Positions 13,001-21,533 of a DNA stretch of 64,000 nt are shown here, one piece after another. The stretch covers positions 203,367 through 267,366 of the forward strand of contig CANNZV010000344.1 of assembly GCA_947561585.1 (NCBI GenBank). The letters are read 5' to 3'. Made by a program: the position numbers and the translations under genes. This DNA comes from Caprella mutica. Taxonomy: Eukaryota > Arthropoda > Malacostraca > Amphipoda > Caprellidae. Position 1 is the stretch's first letter. Every line of letters starts with the position of its first letter. The notes below the pieces were generated by a model. It was not told the DNA's origin and did not search any database. It saw only the letters and a program-made list of their open reading frames with translations.

Positions 13001-16000
13001 CGGCTCAGCTATGAGAGGAGACTCCATTAACAAACCCCCCTATCTATAGGGTATAAATAGTAACCATGGAAAAGTCAAATTACGAAGTAAAAGCTAACTG
13101 CGTTAACGGTACTCTCATTGCAGAATGCAGTGAGAGTGTCGCGCCCGGTCAGCCCCCCATTGTTCAGGTGGGAGCTGTTCGTGACTCGACTACTGAACCA
13201 GGGCGTGGTGGAGACCAGGCCAGCCCTGTACTTGTGGGACAAGAAAATATGACTGGCAGCAAAGGGTTCAGTGGAGACCAGGCTGGCCTGCCTAAGGCTA
13301 CTTGCAATAACAAAGATTACTCTGGATGGAATACTGTCAGAAAACGACGACAAAGAGAGCGTAAACCTAAACAGTTGGTGCCTATGGAAGAAATTTTTAA
13401 TAGCCAAGAACAAAAGTTTCCAAAATACCATGTAATCAACTTCCCAGGAATGGACATCGGTAGCGACCTGAATGTGATATCAGCAAATGCAGAATTGAAA
13501 AGGAAATTAGATACTATAAAGAAAATAACAAAACTGAACAGAAGTGCCCTCATGATTGAAGTTCAATCGGAGGATCAGCTACAAAAACTACAAAACAATA
13601 GATAATAATCCAGTCACAATTCAAAAACATAGAACAATGAATCAAATAAAAGGAACTGTTTTTGCAGGAATTTAGATAAGAACTGTGAAGAAGATATATG
13701 TGAGAAACTATGAGACCAAGGAGTTACTAGAGTAGAAACGATGAAAAGAAAAGTAAATGGAGAAATAATTAACACACATCGCTACGTATTCACATTTGAA
13801 AGAACAAGATTACCAACTGTAATCAAGCTAGCCGAATGGCAGCATGAAATGGTAGATGCATACATCCCAAAACCCATGAGATGCGTACAATGCCAAAGAC
13901 TAGGCCACACAAAGAAGAGATGCAGAAGAACTGAATGCAACTGTGCTGCTAATTGCAGCAGAGAGGGCCATCAAAAGCATGAATGCAATAGAACTCCTTA
14001 TTGTATTAATTGCAACGGAGATCACTCTCCCACCGTGCAAACCTGCCCTTCATAGATTTACAAAAGTGAAATACTTGCCACACAGGCAAGAGAACATATC
14101 ACACAGTACGAAGCTACTGAAAGAGTCAAAGAGAGATTTAGAGCAAGGAAAAACCTACAGTTGGGCTCTAACCCAAACTCAGAGAAATGAAAACGAAAAT
14201 CGCACTGGAAATAATAATAATAATTCAGATGCAAACTTTGAAAATGGCCTATTAAGAGTAACTGGTATGACAACAAATACCACAGATACCCTACAAACTG
14301 TCACTGTAAAACCGCAAATCCATAAAACCACTGAAAGCAAACAATCAGATAAGAACAATAATGACAATGGTAAACAAAGAAAAAACGATAAAAAAAACAA
14401 ATCAGTATCACCTCGTAAGAAGGACACGATTACCTCTAGCCGAGTAATATATTACTCGTCGCGTAGTTATACAGTTATCCCTGAAACACCCGATAATATG
14501 ATGGACGTAATGAGTAACTCCCTAATAGACATTGCCTCGGCATACTCTCCCACATCTGATGAAATTGATGTAGCAAGAGAACATGAGAGATCAAACGGCT
14601 TGACAAGAAACAACTCCCAATTTAACAAAAATAAAGATTATGAGGATGAATTTAGAAAATGTAAAAAGTGACCGATGGTTGCTTCTAACCCAGACTTATC
14701 ATCTAAGAAACCACAAAGAATATAAGAAAGATTTCATGATGAAATCTTCAGAGAAGGAGAAATTCTGAAGAAATTAACAGAAGTACTTAAAATATAAGCG
14801 TTATCCATTCCCATAGGACGGATAACAGACAGAAATCATCTAATAAACCTAAGTAGTAACACTAAATAATAGTTTTTATAATGAACACTATTATCCACTG
14901 GAACCTATAATCATATTACGCCCACTTCTCTGACCTAAAACTATTGATCAGAGACTACTCACCAGGTGTTATATGTTTACAAGAGACATTAATAAAAGCA
15001 AACATACGAATTTATCCACCATCTCAATAACTAACCAATTTCAATCATTAATAATGGGAACCCTACCCATTATCATATCCAAACTAACACAAGCACTGTA
15101 ATTGATTTGAGTATATGCTCATCTGACTGCATCACGGATTTTTCATATTCTGTCCATGATAACCTTAATGGGAGCGATCACTTCCCAATCATTATCAAGG
15201 TTGAGGAGGCTGACGCATCTATCTGGGACAAACCAGACAGCTACGACATTAAAAAGCAAACTGGACAAGGTTCGACGAACTTACTTCTAATCTAGAAGTA
15301 CTCGAAGATGTAGAAGACATAGATGAAATGACTGACGGAATCACGAACTTACTGACAATCTCTGCGGATCAAGCAATACCTAAAAAACCTACAGCATACC
15401 CTCATCCACCTGTACCATGGTATAATAGAAACCTCAAGTTACTAAAGACTACTCGCAATATGGCAGAGCGTTCACTGCGGAATAATCCCAAAATTGAAAA
15501 TAGAATTGCATTTAAACGAGCACGGGCACAATTTCAATTTAACACAAAATTAGCAAGGTCTGAAAACTGGAAAAGTTACCTATCAACTATCAACCAACAT
15601 ACGTCATTACATAAAATCTGGAATAAAGTCTAAAAAATTTCTGGAAGTATAGGAGAACCCCTAACCCTGCTCTGAAAGATAATGATTGAAATCTCATTTG
15701 TGATCCCAAATCTGTGGCAGATACATTGGCTGCAACTTTTTCAAGGGTATCTGCCAACCAATCCTATAGTAATATATTCTTAAGACACAAAAATATAAAA
15801 GAAACTGTACCAATCATATTTAATTCTAATACACGCCATGATTATAATGAACCATTTACAAAGAAAGAATTTGACAACGCACTATCAACAACTTCGGAAA
15901 CTGCACCAGCATATGATAATATAACCTACTCTATAATAAAGCATGCAAACAACCAAATGAAACGGATTATACTGAAATGTTTTAACAGAATTTACCAATC

Positions 16001-19000
16001 CAATAAATTCCCTAGATCTTGGGTCACTAGCAATAATCATCCCAATTCTGAAACCACAGAAAAATCCTACAGACCCCAGTTCTTACAGACTAATTTCATT
16101 AACAGTGTGCATGTGTAAACTAATGGAAAAAATAGTAAATACAAGATTGGTCTGGTACCCTGAGACGCATAACGTAATAGATATTCAACAATGTGGCTTC
16201 CGACGAAACCGAAGCACAATAGATAATTTAATTGAAATTGATTCAGCTATATGCTCTGCTAAGAAAAATTGAAACCACTATATAGGAGTCTTTTTTGACT
16301 TAAAAAAGGCTTATGATACTGCTGGGAAGTATGGCATTTTGGACAAGCTGTATAACTTTGGTCTAAGAGGAAATTTGCCAATGTTTATTCGGGGTTTTCT
16401 ACAAAATAGAAGAATAAAAGTAAGAGTTGGAAAATAGTATTCAGAAGAGTAATATATAAATGAGCGTGTCCCACAGGGAAGCGTGTTAAGTTGCACTCTG
16501 TTCATTATCTCTATTAATCTTCCCCAGTATGTGAACTAGACCCTTTATGTAGATGATTTTGCCATTCATACAGAGGGGTCGAATACAATTTCTATTGAGC
16601 GGAGAGTCGGAGACTACAGATTGCTATCAGGAAACTGGAGGAATGGAGTAATAAAAGTGGCTTCAGGTTCTCACCAGAGAAAACGTATGCACTCCATGTA
16701 TGCAGAAAGCACCACTGTCCAAAAACCGCTTCAAACCTCTCTCTCTATAACAACCCAATAATGAATGTAGAAACTGTCAAATACCTTGTATGATCATCGA
16801 TCAGAGCTACACTTGGAAACATCATATTGCAGATCTAAAAACAAGATGCAATAAAACGCTTGATCTTTTCAAGCACTTGACTTCGAAGAAATGGGGTGCA
16901 GACCGCAAAGCTCTCATCCAGCTATTCCAAATGTTATTGAAACCAAAAATGAATTATGGGAGTGAAGTATACTCTTCAGCAGCAGCCACTTACCTGAAAT
17001 CAATCGGTACTATTCAAAATGCAGCGCTTCGTATAGCTACAGGAGCCTTTAAAACATCCCCTATCAAGAGCCTTCATGCTGATACTTGTGTACTGCCCTT
17101 CACGTACACTTTAGAAGCCAAGCAATTATCCTACTACCTCAGACTAATAGTTAATGAAACACATCCAAAACATGAGTGTTGGAAATGATCAACTAATATA
17201 CAAAAACTCTTACTTGGAAAGACTAAAGAGCCTGGTAGACTCTTATTCTATACAACCTGACTTAACTATGATAGAACGATCATTGAATATTCCATCATGG
17301 ACTGACTTCAATATAAACATTTGCGACTACATGCATAACTTTAAAAAGAAAGAATACTCAACAATGCAACTGAAACTTATATTTCTACGCCATTTTCAAT
17401 CCCATGATGATAGCTACAGCATCTTTACTGACGGTTCCCTAACTGATGAAGGAGTTGGATGTGCCTTTGTGCCTCAGCATGGTGAATATGCGTTTGCCTG
17501 ATGATGCGTCAATTTTCACTGCTGAGTTGATAGCAATATCACGAGCTATATTACATGCAAACTTGAACTCTCCTTCTGAATCAGTTACTATTTTCTCTGA
17601 TTCTAGAAGTGCTATCTCGGCTATCATGTTGTATAACCATCATCATCCAATTGTCCAAGAGATAGTGAAAAATATACATTCATGTACCAAATCTTTTAAC
17701 TTCTGTTGGGTCCCGGCCCATACAGATATTCCATTAAACGAAGAAGCTGACGAAGCAGCAAGAAATGCAATAAATTTTGACAATATTTATAATGTGAAGG
17801 TACCTCGAAGTGATGTTAAGAGCAGGATAAAGAATAAAAAGAGGTGGAGTAATGAATGGAAATCTATTCCATTACCATCTAATAAACTGAGAAACGTTAA
17901 AGAATTCCCCACTCCTTATCATCACGTGTTCTTTGATGACAGATTTTGGGAGCGTACATTGTGCAGACTAAGAATAGGCCACACTCATCTAACACATCAG
18001 TACCTCATGAATGAAGATGAGAGACCTCTGTGTGAAAGTTGTTTTGTTTATCTGACTGTATAGCTACCACATTATTATAGAGTGCCCTGATTATGTTAAT
18101 GAAAGGAGAGCTGTCGGTCTGGTGGGCAGACCTTTTCCCATTGTTATGAATGATTTGAGTGATTTTGGTGGTCCACTATACAATTTTCTTAAAACTATTG
18201 GAATGTTAGGTAAATTTGAAAAGTGTAATGATTTTTTAGTAGGTTTTTAATTGTAAATTCACTCTTGAAAAGACTTTGTTTCTGCTAGGGTGGTTAAACA
18301 ATATATATATATATATATATATTATTATTCCTTATCAATAGAGTTGTGACAATATGCATTTTAAATCATAGATATTCAGAATATCATTGACGAAACGAAA
18401 GTCAATGGTATCGAATACTATATGTAGTGTAGAACGATTCAATACTCTTTAATTCTCTCAGTCTATAATATTTTCGGGATCTATGATTTTAAACGCATAT
18501 TGTCACAACCCTACTTATCAATTACCCAGTGCCCAAGTTTCAATCCATGCCGTTTATTTCGCCACAATTAGCTCACTTCAAAACTGAAATAGGACCATTT
18601 TCTTTTTGCAGGGTAAAATGGCTCGTATGTTGGCCGCTAAAGTAGCACTCGGTTCAAGAGTGGATGCTCTTTCTGAAAAAGAGGTCACTCCATTCGAATT
18701 CTCCATCCAAAACAAGACGTACCTCAACCTCAAACTCGAGGAAATGAAAACTGGTGTGAAGAGGAAGATATCCAGACAGAGCAAACATTTCACCCCCAAA
18801 CAGATGTTGTCTGGTGACAGGTACGTCATTCACTAAACTTTTAAAATACTTTTTTAACGGAAAGTTCTGTTGGGTTGGTTTTGAGTTATTGGACGGTTCC
18901 ACATTTTCGATCATATAAGAGAAAAATATATAATAGAATATTTTAACTTGTTTTAAATTGTATCCATGATACTTGTAGGTAACAAGTTGAAATGGCTATT

Positions 19001-19639
19001 TATTATTTTTTTCTAAACTTTGGAACTGTCCGATAAATAGAAACTTAATCTTTTAAATAACTAGGATACACTTGTGAATAATTGTGTATTGTAGAAGAAG
19101 AACATCTGAAAACAATACCTTTCTAATATAATTCCTCCTTTTAATATCCTTTCTAATGTAATTTCTTTGTTTCCTCAGAACCATCGGTTACGATGCTGGT
19201 AATGACAGTGCAGTTCCTGACGTCAAACCAAAGGTAGAAGAAGGCTCGGAAGAAGCAGCAAAGAAAAAGAAGAAGGACAAGAAGAGGAAGGACAGATCTT
19301 TTGCTGAAGAAGGCGCACCAAAGGCAAAGAAAATTAAGAAGGAAGGTGAGTGAGATCTTCAGTTTCTAAGAATAATTTCAAGTAATTAATATATAAGTTT
19401 ACCATTCTACATCTACTGGTTAAGAGTCCGTAGAGGTCTCATTTTTAGTTCACAGTAAAATTAATGTAAATACAGGAATTCAATCAAAATTGCTCGTAGA
19501 GATTATCACAATTGGTTCCAATATTCTGCAGATTGTAAATTTATAAAAAAAAATTATTTCTTGAATATTTCACTAATATTTGAATTCTTTTTAGGTTTGA
19601 GTAATCTATACATATTTTCTATTTTTTTTTTCAGAGTAA
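4009..19639 (+). CDS. NOP58: Nucleolar protein 58 (box C/D snoRNP core protein), ten coding exons
   Basis: Core protein of box C/D snoRNPs, which guide 2'-O-methylation of rRNA in the nucleolus. Coding exons: 4009-4053, 10024-10100, 10327-10504, 10610-10749, 11438-11637, 11725-11870, 12067-12351, 18612-18820, 19179-19345, 19635-19639; every intron is GT-AG and all phases join, giving 483 residues. The start reads [15 protein letters not shown], the NOP5 N-terminal signature. The NOSIC region follows (exons 4-6, containing [11 protein letters not shown]), then the Nop RNA-binding domain in exon 7 ([37 protein letters not shown]). The tail is rich in KKKK/KDKK and acidic residues, as in the family. 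The last exon supplies only AG plus the TAA stop, finishing the final Glu codon. Exon 7 uses a weak donor (GTCGGT). Introns 1 and 7 are swollen by transposons, and a BEL/Pao element begins 191 bases after the stop. Confidence 0.93.
4172..4436. mobile_element. MITE family N, copy 1 (NOP58 intron 1)
   Basis: Begins GGGTCACGCAGGTAAATTGC after a TA dinucleotide and ends near GGCCGCAATTTACCTGC, an inverted repeat. Its interior (GAGAGTCTCTAAAACATTCT, AAAATGTTGCATA) matches copy 2 at 52490-52719. The right end is diverged, so the second TA is not secure. TA duplications suggest a Tc1/mariner-related origin. Confidence 0.7.
4693..4871. mobile_element. CCAGTCTG element, arm type I
   Basis: Inverted ends CCAGTCTGCAGAA and TTCTGCAGACTGG, with exact 8-bp target duplication CTAAAATA at 4685-4692 and 4872-4879. 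The interior holds two direct copies of a unit with GTTCGTAGCAAAATTAATG followed by AATATAGGAATTAATTC, a variant of the shared core. Confidence 0.9.
4961..5455. mobile_element. CCAGTCTG element, arm type A, with nested F element
   Basis: Ends CCAGTCTGCAGAATGTGTCT and TTCCATATTCTGCAGACTGG, exact 8-bp duplication CTAGGAAG at 4953-4960 and 5456-5463. The arms repeat the word CTCCCGCAG. The core ATGGTAACATAGGAATTAAT occurs twice. A 227-bp F element (5064-5290) is inserted inside it. Confidence 0.9.
5064..5290. mobile_element. F-family element (CCAAGTAA ends), copy 1
   Basis: Ends CCAAGTAAAATAG and TTTATTACTTGG, with exact 8-bp duplication CTAAATTA at 5056-5063 and 5291-5298. The interior repeats TCTCTCCAAAA and ACTCGCCATTT and holds the core variant TTGTAGCATAGGAGAAAAAT. 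Four copies in this window are 224-227 bp once nested DNA is removed. Confidence 0.9.
5493..5752. mobile_element. CCAGTCTG element, arm type A, uninterrupted
   Basis: Ends CCAGTCTGCAGAATGTGTCT and CCATATTCTGCAGACTGG. Flanks TCTTGAAT (5485-5492) and TCTTAAAT (5753-5760) form an 8-bp duplication with one change. At 260 bp it shows what the copy at 4961-5455 looked like before the F insertion. Confidence 0.88.
5832..6261. repeat. Relict of CCAGTCTG group, arm type C, and unclassified repeat
   Basis: Contains AATTTCTCTCC words, a core variant ACATGTAAACATAGGAATTA (from 5938) and a GCCGGATAATTC segment. All of these recur on the opposite strand in the C element at 53821-54970. Termini are not preserved. 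After about 6060 the word GTCGCCA/GTCGTCA recurs without a recognisable boundary. Confidence 0.55.
6270..6493. mobile_element. F-family element, copy 2
   Basis: Ends CCAAGTTAAATAG and TTTATTACTTGG, exact 8-bp duplication CAACTGAT at 6262-6269 and 6494-6501. Interior nearly identical to the copies at 5064, 54440 and 55331. Confidence 0.9.
6502..7120. other. Intron sequence without recognised feature
   Basis: Within NOP58 intron 1. AT-rich, with short frames only. A repeated GAGAGAGGCATAC word on either side of the F element suggests it landed in an older repeat, but nothing further is supported. Confidence 0.4.
7121..7399. mobile_element. K-family element, uninterrupted copy
   Basis: Starts CCATGTTTTAG and ends CACTTTGAAACATGG (279 bp). 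It carries the same internal order as the split copies: TATGGACAAAGTCGCCAGTA, GTTAAATAA, AAGTGAATCACT, GACATGAAGCATAA, CTTCACTAGGAAG, GGTGACTTT. Target duplication has decayed. Confidence 0.8.
7400..8055. other. Intron sequence without recognised gene
   Basis: AT-rich NOP58 intron 1. A short GC-rich hairpin-like patch (about 7976-8015, CCCACCTTGGAGGGTGGGTG) stands out in composition. Short frames on both strands show no family features. Confidence 0.4.
8056..8443. repeat. Chain of CCAGTCTG-group relicts (types C and I)
   Basis: Contains core variants ACATTTAAACATAGGAATTA and CATTAAAACTTAGGAATTAA, several TTCTGCAGACTGG termini (near 8195, 8226, 8440) and TTCTCTCCAAAATGACC arms. Boundaries are too eroded to assign complete elements. 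Confidence 0.6.
8444..10023. other. Remainder of NOP58 intron 1, nothing recognised
   Basis: AT-rich sequence with a run of ATAATATAA repeats near 9178-9240. No terminal repeats, coding frames or RNA genes that I can support. Confidence 0.5.
10791..11012. mobile_element. MITE with CAGGGTGACCCAC-like ends (NOP58 intron 4)
   Basis: Left end ATGGTGACCCACAAAAAAG and right end CTTTTGTGGGTCACCCTG are inverted repeats of about 26 bp around an AT-rich interior of about 170 bp. End form and size suit a Tc1/mariner-type MITE. The flanking duplication is not clear. Confidence 0.7.
11015..11225. mobile_element. MITE family M, copy 1 (NOP58 intron 4)
   Basis: Starts AGGGTTACAAATAATTGGTC and ends ATAATTTGGAACTTACCCT. 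The ends are inverted copies of a consensus close to AGGGTAAGTTCC, TTATCGGACAGTTCCACATT, TTCGATCATATAAG. The middle carries CCATGATACCTGCAGG. Related copies lie near 18872, 32405, 41221, 60941 and 62120. Confidence 0.7.
12373..12797. repeat. 23-bp minisatellite in NOP58 intron 7
   Basis: About eighteen tandem units of TCTCTATCAATTAACCATTA with AAT, with a few CAATAACCC variants. The array begins about 20 bases after the exon 7 splice donor and ends at the LINE insertion. Confidence 0.9.
12812..12930 (+). other. Structured LINE 5' end, candidate HDV/Pr77-like fold
   Basis: The first bases contain CTCAAGTCATCC paired with GGATGGCTTGAG (one wobble). Inside is CCAC-CTTGCC-GTGG, a 4-bp stem with a 6-base loop. 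CCCCCTC can also pair with GAGGAGG just after it (one mismatch). The order P1, spacer, P3 stem, six-base loop, P3', P1' is the layout of HDV-like ribozymes known at the 5' ends of ingi/L1Tc-type and R2 elements. I have not shown the P2 pairing or the catalytic cytosine. Confidence 0.35.
13066..14671 (+). pseudogene. LINE ORF1 (gag-like, CCHC knuckles), frameshifted
   Basis: The first segment (13066-13605) starts at an ATG and is open for 179 codons. A second (from 13741) carries three cysteine knuckles: [31 protein letters not shown], and [16 protein letters not shown] third, in another frame to 14671, is rich in Asn, Lys and Ser. The knuckles are those of I/Jockey ORF1 nucleic-acid chaperones. 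At least two frameshifts and a stop near 13604 inactivate it. Confidence 0.8.
14881..18250 (+). pseudogene. LINE ORF2 (endonuclease, reverse transcriptase, RNase H), broken
   Basis: Starts with MNTIIHWNL then a stop. The endonuclease keeps ICLQET and NGSDHFPI but the middle (roughly 100 codons expected) is missing near 15000-15100. RT pieces read [11 protein letters not shown] (16289), RVPQGSVLS (16465) and YVDDF (16548), with several in-frame stops. RNase H keeps [11 protein letters not shown] (17420), [11 protein letters not shown] and [18 protein letters not shown] (to 17760). A C-terminal [16 protein letters not shown] segment is followed by remnants of a Cys motif. Domain order suits the I/ingi group. 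Confidence 0.85.
18341..18511. mobile_element. MITE family P (NOP58 intron 7)
   Basis: A 171-bp element with inverted ends GAGTTGTGACAATATGC and GCATATTGTCACAACCC, extended by TTTAAATCATAGAT/ATCTATGATTTTAAA. It is bounded by TA at 18339-18340 and 18512-18513, as in Tc1/mariner-derived MITEs. It sits directly against the LINE target duplication. Confidence 0.85.
18872..19048. mobile_element. MITE family M, copy 2 (NOP58 intron 8)
   Basis: Left arm GAGTTATTGGACGGTTCCAC with ATTTTCGATCATATAAG; right arm AACTTTGGAACTGTCCGATA. The centre has CCATGATACTTGTAGG as in copy 1. Confidence 0.7.
19405..19530. repeat. CCAGTCTG-group relict, arm type I (NOP58 intron 9)
   Basis: Contains CTACTGGTTAAGAGTCCGTA, the core variant ATTAATGTAAATACAGGAAT and a decayed terminus ATATTCTGCAGATTG. 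The order matches the intact element at 4693-4871. Confidence 0.65.
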
Positions 19640-19830
19640 AATGTCATTGACGTTTTGGAGAAAATGCACCCGTTGCATTGCCATAATTACAAGCTACTTT
19701 TTTTTACTCTTATTACATAATTAAATTTATGTAATTGACTTAATTATTAGTAATTAAATAATTTTGGACATTTCCTTGTATCTAATTACCCAAACTATAA
19801 AAATTTGTATCTAATTGAAGAAGAAGTAAG
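19587..19830. repeat. Left copy of 244-bp duplication flanking the BEL/Pao element
   Basis: Runs from CTTTTTAGGTTTGAG to GAAGAAGAAGTAAG and contains the NOP58 final 3' splice site, stop codon and first 191 bases of 3' UTR. Its last base abuts the left LTR. It appears identical over 244 bases to 29728-29971. ATTAAA hexamers (near 19721 and 19752) could serve as polyadenylation signals. Confidence 0.95.
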
Positions 19831-21228
19831 TGTTAGCTACAAGCTCGGGGCGAAGTTTGACTTCTGGGAGCTAGGGGTTTTGGTGGCAAAGAAAAACACA
19901 ACGATATCTTGAACGCACTGTATTCCTGACTTTTACAAGTTGCAGATCATGTGGTGCTGCAAAATAAAATAAAAAAGTTAAACTCTATAAACATCTTAAG
20001 TTGGAATGCTAAAACTTGACAATGATTAAAATAAAACTATACAGCGTACAATTCTCCTTAGTGAATCAGTAGGTATTTAGATTTATTTAGACTTAATGAT
20101 TATATAGGAAATAGGAAAATTTATAGAAGTAAAAAGCACCCCAAAGTTGTGACTGCAAATAGAGCACAGGTAACAATTTTACACCCTCCACAATATTAAA
20201 TCAGAAGAGCAAGCTTAGACTAACGAATATGATATAATCACCCTACCCGGCTATACTTTTCTACTTACCAAGTATTAACGCTTTCCCCACTAATGCTCCA
20301 CACAGCCCCGAGATCTTGTACTAATAAACCAATAATCATCTATAAACGAACAATCAGTGAGTACTCTAATGTATCTGGAATGTATAAAAGATAAGTTCGC
20401 TCAAAGACCAAAGACAGACACAGACCAAAGACAGACACAGACCAAAGACAGACACAGACCAAAAACAGACACAGACCAAAAACAGACACAGACCAAAAAC
20501 AGACACAGACCAAAAACAGACACAGACCAAAAACAGACACAGACCAAAAACAGACACAGACCAAAAACAGACACAGACCAAAAACAGACACAGGCTAAAA
20601 ACAGACACAGGCTAAAAACAGACACAGGCTAAAACAGACACAAACAGATTCATTCGGACACAAACAGATTCATTCGGACACAAACAGATTCATTCGGACA
20701 CAAACAGATTCACACGGACACAAACAGATTCACTCGGACACAAACAGACTCACGCGGAAACAGACAGACTCACGCGGAAACAGACAGACTCACGCGGAAA
20801 CAGACAAACTCACGCGGAAACATACAGACTCACGCGGAAACATACAGACTCACGCGGAAACAGACAGACTCACGCGGAAACAGACAGACTCACGCGGAAA
20901 CAGACAGACTCACGCGGAAACAGACAGACTCACGCGGAAACAGACAGACTCACGCGGAAACAGACAGACTCACGCGGAAACACTTACAGCCACTTGCAAA
21001 CTTTCAAAGCCGGCACTCCTCACTTCCCAGTAATGACACCTCCAACCCTAACGCACGATGTACATATAACAACTGAAATGCGCAACCGTCTGGCAAGCGA
21101 TAAAGAGTAAAATCCTTCGTAACCAAAAAATACTGACCAAGGTGAGCGGAGAGCGCCCTCTACATGCCAGCACCACCAAAATTCGGTCAACGAGATGCAT
21201 ATATTGAATGCTTGACATGCATTCAACA
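19831..21228 (-). repeat. 3' LTR of the BEL/Pao element (1398 bp)
   Basis: Bounded by TGTTAGCTAC and ATTCAACA on the plus strand. Two minisatellite blocks lie inside: a 17-bp unit containing CAGACCAAAAACAGACA (20402-20634) and 20-bp units containing ATTCATTCGGACACAAACAG then GACTCACGCGGAAACAGACA (20635-20985). Frames through these repeats are artefacts. It carries one more 17-bp unit than the other LTR. Confidence 0.95.
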
Positions 21229-21533
21229 GTCCCTCACCCTGAAACTCTTTTTCACTATTACACGCTCGTTCAATACGGGCGGTTGCCATAAAATGGGCAT
21301 CCCCAATACCTCAACTACTGACACACGATAGATTCTCGGTCCCTCCCCGGTAACGTTCTTTACTAAATTTAACATATGACAGGGATAAAACAATTCAAAA
21401 TATCATGAAATACAGAAAAACTAAGACATGCCCTCAGACACCTCAAGACATTCAGAATTACGGACACCACACACTCTGCAACATCTACAAATTTCTTCCA
21501 ATAGACTACGAAAGCCTCCTCCTGTTATTCCAC

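Larger units (their letters stand above)
12812..18326 (+). mobile_element. Dead I/ingi-like LINE in NOP58 intron 7
   Basis: Non-LTR retrotransposon flanked by a 14-bp duplication ATTCCTTATCAATA at 12798-12811 and 18327-18340. The left copy lies in the last minisatellite unit, so part of the match may be repeat background. It starts with a GC-rich hairpin, has a knuckle-bearing first ORF, an endonuclease-RT-RNase H second ORF, and an AT/TTA-repeat tail. Both ORFs are broken by stops and frameshifts. Confidence 0.85.

Noticed and set aside
14058..14427. Minus-strand frames within the dead LINE ORF1
   Set aside because: Antisense shadows of the Asn/Lys-rich ORF1 segment with no features of their own.
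20340..20632. Frames reading SVFGLCLFLVCVCFW or QTQTKNRHRPKTD in the LTRs (also at 28856-29124)
   Set aside because: Translations of the LTR 17-bp repeat, present in three or more frames.
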